Of a stretch of 64,000 nt of DNA, positions 27,696 through 35,243 are shown piece after piece (position 1 is the first letter of the stretch; each line of letters starts with the position of its first letter). Made by a program: the position numbers and the translations under genes. A model generated the notes under the pieces. The model saw only the letters and a list, made by a program, of their open reading frames with translations. It made no database searches and had not been told where the DNA came from. This DNA comes from Candidatus Thiosymbion ectosymbiont of Catanema sp. Cochon2018. GTDB taxonomy: Bacteria > Pseudomonadota > Gammaproteobacteria > Chromatiales > Chromatiaceae. Location of the stretch: assembly GCA_011392765.1 (NCBI GenBank), contig WYCW01000006.1, forward strand, positions 180,066-244,065, read 5' to 3'.

Positions 27696-28925
27696 CTAGG
27701 AGCAATTGACCCAGACGGGTAGTGTACGACCAGCTTGTATTGACACACGCTGTGTGCAAATCTGGTTATTTGCGAGCTTGACTTCTAGAGCGTACTCGCC
27801 TTCGGGAATACCATTGATGGAGAACTGTCCGTTCGGTGCGTACGTCGGTATTAACTCGCCGTGGCCGATAATAGCTACCGTGGCCCCTTTTTCGGTCTCC
27901 TCCTCTGTCTTACATCCTGTTAACGACGAAACGGTTCCTGTTAAAGATCCTTTCGGTTTCTCTTCAGTACCCTCGGGATGGAGCTTTTCAACTACCGCAC
28001 GGACCCAGAGGAGTACAGTTTCGGATGCGAATCCCGCGGCGAAGGCCAATCCCACGGTCGCTGCCGTGGTAACGGGTGCAAGCACATAGTAGGCGACCGC
28101 TGCGATGAACGGTGCCGAGATGAACTGGATGATCTGAAAGACCAGGAATTCCCACAGCTGCGCTGGCGCTAAAACCGGAGCATCTCTCGTGCCGACGTAC
28201 CCCGGAGCAGACTGCTTTTGGTACTCGGGTATGCGTCGGGTCAAACTCACAGCGCCGCCAACCAATGACAGTACGATCAGGTAGAATGGGACGACCAGTC
28301 CGCCTTCGACGGAGTATCCAGCATCACCTCTCGCAAGGCGGTCTTGAGCGTAAACCAACCGATTCAGTTCGTCTTGGGCCTTTTCTAGCGCTGCGGTGTT
28401 TTCAGTGACAATCTGCTCCTGCTGTGCAATTCGGGCGGCCCTTTTGCGCAGCGGTTCTGCTGCGGCAACCGTGTCCTTCAGTTTTTTCTCGGCCGTGACG
28501 ATCTTGTCCTTTGGTGTAGAGGCCGCATTCTGTTGAGTCGGCACCGGACTATCCTTAAACCGTGTAAGCTCTTGCTCCGCGTCCTTTATCGCCCTCTCTT
28601 GTTTCGCGAGTGCTTCTTGTGCTTTCTTTCTGTCAGCTTGAAGCTGCTCAGGAGTCCCTTCTTTCAAGACTTCCTTGCGCGCGCTTTCGGACGCTGCAAT
28701 TGCTTGTTGAAGTTGAGTCTTTTTTTCTTCAAACTCATTTATTGATTCCGGATCGAGTGGAAAGGGCGTGACGTACCCGCCGACCTGTAGGATCCAGCTC
28801 AAGCGTGGAACCTTCTGGTCGATAGACGCTGGATCTTTGTCGCCATAGCAATACAAAGGCGTATCAAGGTAACTGGGATTTGCGATGCATCCCCTGAAAA
28901 CACTGATCGGACTATCCGCCCTCGC
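27696..28925 (-). CDS. coiled-coil membrane protein with C-terminal Ig/CarboxypepD-like domain
   Basis: The open frame runs in from an amber codon at 28926. The only usual start is TTG 28856, but coding-like sequence extends upstream (FRGCIANPSYLDTPLYCYG). From the TTG there are 386 aa: a long charged coiled coil (residues about 20-165), two or three hydrophobic segments (VVPFYLIVLSLVGGAVSL, LVFQIIQFISAPFIAAVAYY), and a tail with GQFSINGIPEGEYALEVKL like carboxypeptidase-regulatory beta domains. Function unknown. It may be the second half of the gene upstream (see the amber finding). Confidence 0.6.
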   Translation of the reverse strand, partial: ARADSPISVFRGCIANPSYLDTPLYCYGDKDPASIDQKVPRLSWILQVGGYVTPFPLDPESINEFEEKKTQLQQAIAASESARKEVLKEGTPEQLQADRKKAQEALAKQERAIKDAEQELTRFKDSPVPTQQNAASTPKDKIVTAEKKLKDTVAAAEPLRKRAARIAQQEQIVTENTAALEKAQDELNRLVYAQDRLARGDAGYSVEGGLVVPFYLIVLSLVGGAVSLTRRIPEYQKQSAPGYVGTRDAPVLAPAQLWEFLVFQIIQFISAPFIAAVAYYVLAPVTTAATVGLAFAAGFASETVLLWVRAVVEKLHPEGTEEKPKGSLTGTVSSLTGCKTEEETEKGATVAIIGHGELIPTYAPNGQFSINGIPEGEYALEVKLANNQICTQRVSIQAGRTLPVWVNCS

Positions 28926-29348
28926 CTAGTGCTCTACTTCCCAGTTCCGCTCCCCGGGATCTTTTCTCAGATCTTTGGTAAAGGGAACAACAGCAGCAGC
29001 TAAGGCGAGGATCATAAACCAGTAGGAGAGTGTCATCCAGTAGCGCTTAATACGAGCGTTTTCAGGCTTTAACCAGGGATCTACGAAGCCGCTTTTGTCA
29101 GCGGACTCCTCCTCGATACCAGGTAGCGGTTTGGTGAAGTGCCAAACGATCAAGACAAGAAGAAATAGGAATATGAATCCGAAAAACCAGGTGACAAACT
29201 GAGGGGTGAAAGACTGAAGGAAAGAATCCCACACTTTCCAAAGAACGATCACCAAAACCACGAGAACGACAAAGGAGAGCACAATTCTGGTACTTTGCGC
29301 TTTCCATATTTTTTTTAACAAAGGCACAATTTGGTAAACGGTAGGCAT
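28926..29348 (-). CDS. small membrane protein, possibly N-terminal half of an amber-split gene
   Basis: 140 aa with three hydrophobic helices (IVLSFVVLVVLVIVLWKVW, FVTWFFGFIFLFLLVLIVW, YWFMILALAAAVVPF). It ends GERNWEVEH followed by TAG, after which the same frame stays open into the coiled-coil protein down to 27696. No recognised family. Low GC compared with neighbours. Confidence 0.55.
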   Translation of the reverse strand: MPTVYQIVPLLKKIWKAQSTRIVLSFVVLVVLVIVLWKVWDSFLQSFTPQFVTWFFGFIFLFLLVLIVWHFTKPLPGIEEESADKSGFVDPWLKPENARIKRYWMTLSYWFMILALAAAVVPFTKDLRKDPGERNWEVEH

Positions 29349-29569
29349 CTCCTATACTCCCGATGTTGAACATCTTTGTTGTACAAAAGCCCTTAACTTT
29401 GGCTAGGATAGTTGCATTAGAAAACCCAATATTCCCGGCTGGATATTTTTAGGAATCGACCTACACGCTCAAAAAAAGAACATACCGCCACTTAATGCTG
29501 GTGCTATTCGTCGATCGACATTGGTACAACCTTCTATTTCTACGCCTAACATACAGTAGACGGCTCTAC

Positions 29570-29690
29570 TGCCATATCTAAAATATCTATATTTAGATAC
29601 AAGTATCTAGATTTAGATATTTCGTATCTAAAAGTAGATATCTATATTTGGATATCTAAATGTATATATCTAAATATAGATATACGGTTC
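29570..29690. repeat. AT-rich TATCTA/TAGATA array
   Basis: Some fourteen overlapping copies of TATCTA or its complement TAGATA, many paired as palindromes such as TATCTAAATATAGATA. No coding sequence. It lies about 220 bases upstream of the amber-split membrane gene. Confidence 0.85.
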
Positions 29691-29699
29691 TGCGCCCCA

Positions 29700-30102
29700 A
29701 AGAGCGGACTCTAATTGGCCTCTACCCTTGATTCAAAGTCCAATGCGACAGCGTCTTCATAACGCGTCTCCCTTGGCTTGTAGCACGGACGCCATATCGG
29801 TCCAGCTCGGATGGTATGCTGGCCTAGAGGCGTTCGCGCTTGGTCTCGATTATCAAAAGATGGGGGTCCTCTTTTTGTCCCCATGCGACGTGTCTGGGGC
29901 ATAGCGGAAAGGCGTGTCGCTTTGGTGTGTCACCTGGAGCCTTTCGTTAGAGTGACATTTAGCTCGTAGGATGCGGTGAGCGTCAGGGACGACGCGAACT
30001 GCATCTTTGAACAGGGGTATTGCCTGACACTGAACACCGAATTTGGGCACGGGCCATCCAAAGATACCGAGCCAGAAAGCGAAAAGGCCGATCTTCCCGG
30101 AT
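29700..30102. other. intergenic region
   Basis: No supported gene. Contains a GTAGGATGCGGTGAGCGT segment similar to one at 58.28 kb and a GGGCACGGGCCATCC half of the TTGGGCA core. Confidence 0.5.
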
Positions 30103-30306
30103 TCACCCTTCGGCGGCGATCCGCTGAAATGCCAGCTCCCGCATATCCGCCTGAAGCGAGGCATGTTCGATTGTCATACCGAGTATATTGCCCTGTGCAT
30201 CCAGGTCGATGTAGAGGTTTTCGTTGAGCTCGCGGGTTTCGGAAACCGTCTGATCGGAAAACTCCATCTGTACCGTATCAGTGTCTTCAAAATACTTAAG
30301 GGTCAT
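30103..30306 (-). CDS. DUF2283 protein
   Basis: 67 aa matching the DUF2283 pattern: MTLKYFEDTDTVQMEFSD, then ENLYIDLDAQGNILGMTIE. Small proteins of unknown role that often follow a DUF4258 gene; no such partner is seen here. ATG 30306 follows GGAAAGAC. A longer upstream frame is made only of dispersed repeats and is rejected. Confidence 0.8.
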   Translation of the reverse strand: MTLKYFEDTDTVQMEFSDQTVSETRELNENLYIDLDAQGNILGMTIEHASLQADMRELAFQRIAAEG

Positions 30307-30424
30307 CTTGTCTTTCCTGGAAATCCCGATCAAAAAAGGCACTGTGAAGTGTTTCACCATCTTCGAGCGTAACCGTTCAGACCCCCACTGTTTTTGCGAT
30401 CTCCCCGGCACTGGATTCCAGTAC

Positions 30425-30712
30425 CCAGCCCTGAAAGGGCGTGACATACCAGCCCAGGGCAACGCCCTGGGAAGAGAGGTGGAGGAAAGATGAGCCCTGA
30501 AAGGGCGTGACATCGAAGGCGTCAATCCCGGCGTACCGTTCATCGTCGGTACCGCCTGATTTCCGCGCCAGGAGCTTCGAGCACACCTGAGACCGCGAAG
30601 GTTATCCTCTCGCTTTTGTGTCACGCCCTTTCAGGGCTGGATTCGAAACCCCGACACCACCCAGGGCGTTGCCCTGGGCTGGTATGTTCGACCCCTTCGG
30701 GGTCATCGTATA
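30425..30712. repeat. inverted pair of GCCCTGAAAGGGCGTGAC repeats
   Basis: The left copy (30425-30512) and right copy (30619-30712) face each other. Both carry AGCCCTGAAAGGGCGTGAC and a CCCAGGGC-AACGCCCTGGG hairpin. They resemble REP-type palindromes of the kind handled by IS200-like transposases, but no link to the TnpA at 27 kb is shown. Confidence 0.75.
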
Positions 30713-31150
30713 CGAGCCGCTCCGCGACAATCCGTAATCGTTCAGCCCCCTGCTATACTGCTACATGGCACAATTTGCGCATTTCACTCCCGCTCCCTCT
30801 GGGAGAGAGTCGGGGTGAGGGTGAAATTCAAAAGCTCGGATTGTGCCGCGTGGCAGTATAGTGAACTTCATCCGCCGTCACCTCAGACCAACGAGTCGAG
30901 ATGAGGCGCACCAGGGACCTGCCCCTGCCTGCGGCAGGCAGGGGCAGGCGGTGCGCCGTGCCCAACAATTCAGGGGGCAGTTATCAGGGGGCAGAAGGCT
31001 GATACCTGACAACTACTCCCTGACAACTGCCCCCTTGGGAGTGCACAAACTTGACTCATTTGTCAAAGATGCGGGTCCGTCAAGGATCCTATTACGGATG
31101 CTCTCAACTACCGACCTGCCGGCTGGCAGGTAACATTGAGCGGGCAGATC
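30713..31150. repeat. repeat mosaic
   Basis: Holds a GGGGGCAGTTATCAGG/CAACTGCCCCC inverted repeat (30971-31033) and an F1 right end (ACTTGACTCATTTGTCAAAG) at 31048-31094. No gene. Confidence 0.65.
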
Positions 31151-31159
31151 GTCACGGAA

Positions 31160-31294
31160 AAATTAGCCCCAAATCAACGCAAATGGACGCAAATAAACAC
31201 AAATCACAATTCGTGTCGATTCGTGTGCATTCGTGGTTTTCCGGTTTCCGTACGAAAATTCACGCATCAATGGCCTGAGGCGAAGCCTCGCTAG
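31160..31294. mobile_element. F1 partial element ending on the ilvB stop codon
   Basis: Core of GCAAATGGACGCAAATAAAC and TTCGTGTCGATTCGTG repeats, ending GGCGAAGCCTCGCTAG. The terminal TAG is the stop codon of the acetolactate synthase gene on the other strand. Confidence 0.7.
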
Positions 31295-33024
31295 GATTCG
31301 ATCATCTCCGCCAGTCCGTGTCCCGGCTGCACCATGGGCAGTACGTCCTCCGCCTTATCGATCCAGACATCCACCAGGACCGGCCCCTGGTGCGCAAGGG
31401 CCTCGCCCACGACCTCCCGCATCGCCCGCGGATTCCTGACCCGCATGGTCTTGAGCCGCGGGTAGACGAATCGTAGGCCGGTAAGATTCGGGAGCTGGGT
31501 ACGGCAGGCCTGGTCGAGATCGACGCAATCGGGGTCGCAGTCGGAGGTCCGCGAGAGGCAGGTCTCGTAGTGGTTGCCGTCATCCATCATGTCCTCCCAC
31601 TGGCGCACCATCCCGAGATAACCGTTGTTGAGTACGAATATCTTCACCGGGATGCGGTTGGCGACCAGGGTCCCCAGTTCCTGGATATTCATCTGGAAGC
31701 TGCCGTCGCCGTCGATCAGCACCACGGACCGGTCCGGGTCCGCGTACCAGGCCCCGATCGCGGCCGGGAGCCCGAAGCCCATAGTCCCCAATCCCCCGGA
31801 GCTGATCCACTGGCGCGGGCGGGTAAACCGATAATATTGGGTCGCCCACATCTGGTGCTGCCCCACCCCCGTCACCAGGGTCGCGGCGCCTGCGGTCAGC
31901 TCCGAAATGGCCTCGACCACCGCTTGCGGCTTGATGTAATCCCCGGTGCCGTAGGGCTTGGGCATCTGTTCCCGCCAGCTGCCGATCTGCGCCAGCCAGT
32001 CCGGGTGCCGGGCACTATGGCCGGACGCCAGCGCATAGCCCAGAAATTCCCTGAGATCGGCGGCCAGGGCCGGATCCGCCTTGATCGACTTGCCGATCTC
32101 CGAGGGGTCGATGTCCACATGGGCGATGCGCTTGCCCTCCGCGAAGCCTTTTACCGCCACCCGGTCATCGAAGCGGCCCCCCAGGGTCAGGATCAGGTCC
32201 GCGTCCCGCAACGCATAATTGGCGGGGATACTCCCGTGCATGCCGGGCATCCCCAGGTTGTGAGCATGCGCAAACGGCACCACGCCCAGCGCATTGAAGG
32301 TGGTTACCACCGGGACCTCGAAGCCCTCGATAAAGCGGCGCAGGAGGTCCGATACTCCGGCATGGACAATGCCCCCGCCCGCCTTGACCACCGGCCGCTC
32401 GGCCTGTATCACGGCGGCCACGATGGCATCTGCCCTAGCGGCATCGAAGGGGGCCGGCTCGCGATGGCGCCGGCGCGGGGGATTGCCGGGCCCGACCGTC
32501 GCCAGTTGGACATCCTTACAGATATCCACCACCACCGGGCCAGGCCGGCCGGTGGTGGCCAGACCGAAGGCCTCGTGCAGGACCCACTCCAGGTCCACGG
32601 CATCCTTAACCAGATAGTTGTGCTTGGAGATGGGACGGGTTATCCCCAGGGTATCGACCTCCTGAAACGCATCGGTCCCGATCGCAGAGCTCGGGACCTG
32701 GCCGGTGATGAACACCGTCGGGATGGAGTCCTTGTAGGCATCGGCGATAGGGGTAGTCAGATTGGTCGCCCCCGGACCCGAGGTCGCCAATGCCACGCCG
32801 ACCCGACCACTGGCCCGGGCGTAGCCCTCGGCCGCGTGGCCGGCTCCCCCCTCCTGCCGGAACAGCACGAACCTGGGCACCGGCTCGCCGCGGCTCATGC
32901 GCCGGTTCAGCTCCACGTGGAGGGGGATGACGGCCCCCCCGGTATGACCGAAGAGGTAATCGACGCCGAGCTTGCCGAGTGTGTCCCAGAACACGGCGGC
33001 GCCGGTACGGTTCGAATCGTTCAT
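31291..33024 (-). CDS. ilvB: acetolactate synthase, large (catalytic) subunit
   Basis: 577 aa thiamine-diphosphate enzyme making acetolactate or acetohydroxybutyrate, the first step of branched-chain amino acid synthesis. Seen: catalytic Glu in FVLFRQEGGAGHAAEGYARA, FAD-binding middle domain, and ThDP motif GDGSFQMNIQELGTLVANRI with NNGYLGMVRQWE. A cysteine-containing insert (ETCLSRTSDCDPDCVDLDQA) and LTGLRFVYPRLKTMRVR replace the usual short region after the ThDP loop, marking a distinct subfamily. No ilvN regulatory subunit is adjacent. The stop TAG coincides with an F1 element end. Confidence 0.9.
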   Translation of the reverse strand: MNDSNRTGAAVFWDTLGKLGVDYLFGHTGGAVIPLHVELNRRMSRGEPVPRFVLFRQEGGAGHAAEGYARASGRVGVALATSGPGATNLTTPIADAYKDSIPTVFITGQVPSSAIGTDAFQEVDTLGITRPISKHNYLVKDAVDLEWVLHEAFGLATTGRPGPVVVDICKDVQLATVGPGNPPRRRHREPAPFDAARADAIVAAVIQAERPVVKAGGGIVHAGVSDLLRRFIEGFEVPVVTTFNALGVVPFAHAHNLGMPGMHGSIPANYALRDADLILTLGGRFDDRVAVKGFAEGKRIAHVDIDPSEIGKSIKADPALAADLREFLGYALASGHSARHPDWLAQIGSWREQMPKPYGTGDYIKPQAVVEAISELTAGAATLVTGVGQHQMWATQYYRFTRPRQWISSGGLGTMGFGLPAAIGAWYADPDRSVVLIDGDGSFQMNIQELGTLVANRIPVKIFVLNNGYLGMVRQWEDMMDDGNHYETCLSRTSDCDPDCVDLDQACRTQLPNLTGLRFVYPRLKTMRVRNPRAMREVVGEALAHQGPVLVDVWIDKAEDVLPMVQPGHGLAEMIES

Positions 33025-33269
33025 CGTGAAAACGGGTGTCGATGGGCCATATCAGCGAAGTTGTCGATGATATATCCCTTGTCCATGAAGCGTTCGGAAT
33101 TTGAACCACAGAGGACACAGAGAACACCGAGAAGAGAGATAGCGGCGTTGCGACTCGTCGCAATAGGACCCTGCTATTCCTCCCCGCCGCGCCTTGCTCT
33201 CGGGCACGATCGACGCACCTCGCTTACCGAAATATTCACGTGCAACGGGTATAACTCGATGGCATTGGT
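33025..33269. other. intergenic region between TPR gene and ilvB
   Basis: A short ACCACAGAGGACACAGAGAAC repeat half is present near 33105. No gene. Confidence 0.5.
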
Positions 33270-34586
33270 CTATGATGAGGGCGTCGGGTCGGACCCCGAG
33301 CCTGTTGTGTACCCGGCCCCTTTCACCTTGGCGTCGCGGACTTTTGCCGGTGGCAACTTTTTATGGATAAGCATGCGGTCGAACCAGGCATCGCCCGTGA
33401 TCCGGTGTTCGGATGCGCGTTTCCCCGCTGAAATCAGCCGCAGCTCCTGCAGGGTGCAGGTATCGGGAACCTGAAACTCGAATCCGAAGTCCCGCCATTC
33501 GTTGGTGCCCAGAAAGCGCCTGCTTTCCCCCAGACTCTCCACCCGCGGCAGCAGGCAGCGGGCGACCCACTTGAGTCCCCCTTGCGTATCCAGGCCGTCG
33601 GTATGGACCCTGCCGCTCAGCTGGTACGTACCGGCGTTGAGGAACAGCATCTGGTAGAGGCCCTCGAAACGGCCCCGGTGACGATCGAACTGTAGATGCA
33701 GAGACTTATTACCCTCATTGCCGTAGCTGTACTCCCTGGTGATCAGGGTACTGCGGCTGGTGCGGGTGTGCCAATCGAACCCCCAGTTACCCATCTCGAG
33801 CTCGAAGTCACCGTTGTAAAGCCGTCTCCACTCTTTCCATTGCGCAGGGGTAAGACCGTTGACCCAGATATAGTAAGCCTGCTCGATCAATCCATCCTTT
33901 TTAAGCCGGGCGATATAGTTTTTCCGTTCGGACAGCGTGATCGGTGCTTGCCTCGATTTGCGCCGCAGGGAGTAGAGCCGATGAACGGTCTCGATCTCAG
34001 TTGCGCGCCTGGCGACCTTGGAGAAGAAGGAGTTCCACCAGGACGGGGGGTCAGCCGCAAGGGCCTCGTAGGCAGAGCGGGTATGCGGATTTTCCGCGAG
34101 CTTGAGTAAGCGTGGGGAGAGCTCGCGCCTTGCCGAGGAGGAGGCTTCCATGGCAAGAGACCAATGGCGAATTGCCCGTGCGACGTCATTCCGCAGGATC
34201 CAGTGGTTACCCGCCTGCCGCTGGATCCGTGGATCCGCCGGCCGCAACCGCAAGGCTGTCTCGACCAGGGCATCGGCACGTGTCCGGTCGCCGCGGGCAA
34301 ACGTGGCTTCGGCCGCAGCGAGGAACGGACGCGCGTCCGTCATGTGGTGTGTGTTGGCCCGGATCAAGAGGGCAGCAGCGGCATTCGGGTCATCATTGCG
34401 CAACGCAATGGCTCGTTGATACAGGGCCTCCGGCCGGCGGCCATCCCAGGCAAGGGCCTTACGCGCCGCGTCGCGCTCACCCTCGGTGATCGATTGGGCG
34501 TAGTGAGATGACATGCCGACCACGCCGATACGCCAGACGAAAAAGGCGGCGGCGATAAGGATCAGGACTTGGTGCGGTTTGACCAA
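33270..34586 (-). CDS. TPR-containing membrane-anchored protein of exopolysaccharide cluster
   Basis: 438 aa from TTG 34586 (GACCGAGG-type site just upstream). One N-terminal helix (LILIAAAFFVWRIGVVG), TPR-like helical repeats through about residue 170 (EALYQRAIALRNDDPNAAA, RADALVETALRLRPAD), and a C-terminal jelly-roll-like carbohydrate-module region (LHLQFDRHRGRFEGLYQML). It is last in a run with J-domain, Wzc-like and Wza-like genes, 18 bases after the J-domain stop, so a role in polysaccharide assembly or export is likely. The exact function is unknown. Confidence 0.75.
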   Translation of the reverse strand: MVKPHQVLILIAAAFFVWRIGVVGMSSHYAQSITEGERDAARKALAWDGRRPEALYQRAIALRNDDPNAAAALLIRANTHHMTDARPFLAAAEATFARGDRTRADALVETALRLRPADPRIQRQAGNHWILRNDVARAIRHWSLAMEASSSARRELSPRLLKLAENPHTRSAYEALAADPPSWWNSFFSKVARRATEIETVHRLYSLRRKSRQAPITLSERKNYIARLKKDGLIEQAYYIWVNGLTPAQWKEWRRLYNGDFELEMGNWGFDWHTRTSRSTLITREYSYGNEGNKSLHLQFDRHRGRFEGLYQMLFLNAGTYQLSGRVHTDGLDTQGGLKWVARCLLPRVESLGESRRFLGTNEWRDFGFEFQVPDTCTLQELRLISAGKRASEHRITGDAWFDRMLIHKKLPPAKVRDAKVKGAGYTTGSGSDPTPSS

Positions 34587-34604
34587 CCTCGGTTTCTCTC
34601 CGGC

Positions 34605-35243
34605 TTAGAGTACGAGCAGGATAATTACCACTGCTGCGAGCAGCCAGGTAATCACCCAGCGCAGACGGTTGGATAGCGCCGGCGGGGACCGTGCAAATAC
34701 GTCGAACTCCGGGTCCGGTTCGCGCGGCTGGAAGAAGTCCGGTACACAGTTCCAAGTCTGGTCGTCGTCCGGCACCGGCGGTAGGTGCAGATCGTAATGC
34801 TCTCGCATCTGCGGGTCACACAGGGCTTGGTACGCGGAATTGATGCGGGCGGTCAGCCTGCTGTTGCGTTCGGTTTCGTCCGCCACCCGATCGGGATGAA
34901 ACAAACGGACCAGCAGGCTGTAGTTGCGCTTGATGGAGGCCTCGGAGCTGCCCCGTGAAAGGCCGAGTATACGGTAATGATCCGCCTGCGGCGAGAGTAG
35001 GGTCTGACGTATGAAGAAGAGGAAGGCCTCTCTCAGTACCTCCGGCTGCGTGTCGAGAACCTCTGCCGTAGCCTCGATCTCCCCCGGCGCCAGCGCCTTG
35101 CTCGCCGCGGCCAGCCAGTGGCCGAAGGCCTCCGGGAGGGGTCGCGCCGGATCGGTAAGGTGACTGAAGCTCAACGGTGCCCGGTGAAATTCCAACGCAA
35201 GTACCAATAGTTTCGGGACCATAGGGGCGGCCGCCGGGGTCAC
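34605..35243 (-). CDS. J-domain membrane protein
   Basis: 212 aa from GTG 35243, overlapping the Wzc-like stop as GTGA. The J domain at about residues 88-150 (YRILGLSRGSSEASIKRNYS, with HPD in LFHPDRVADETE) would stimulate an Hsp70. A single C-terminal helix (WVITWLLAAVVIILLVL) anchors it. The N-terminal about 80 residues are unassigned. Overlap and order place it in the exopolysaccharide operon, where it may recruit DnaK to the assembly machinery; this last point is inference. Confidence 0.82.
   Translation of the reverse strand: MTPAAAPMVPKLLVLALEFHRAPLSFSHLTDPARPLPEAFGHWLAAASKALAPGEIEATAEVLDTQPEVLREAFLFFIRQTLLSPQADHYRILGLSRGSSEASIKRNYSLLVRLFHPDRVADETERNSRLTARINSAYQALCDPQMREHYDLHLPPVPDDDQTWNCVPDFFQPREPDPEFDVFARSPPALSNRLRWVITWLLAAVVIILLVL

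Noticed and set aside
28926..28928. Amber codon read as pyrrolysine
   Set aside because: No pyl genes or methylamine methyltransferase context. A plain stop or mutation is simpler.
19815..31290. Genomic island integrated at tRNA-Thr
   Set aside because: The region downstream is accessory, but I found no integrase and no repeated 3' end of the tRNA marking a second attachment site.
31570..33474. Long plus-strand frame opposite ilvB
   Set aside because: Antisense shadow. Its end runs through intergenic repeats.
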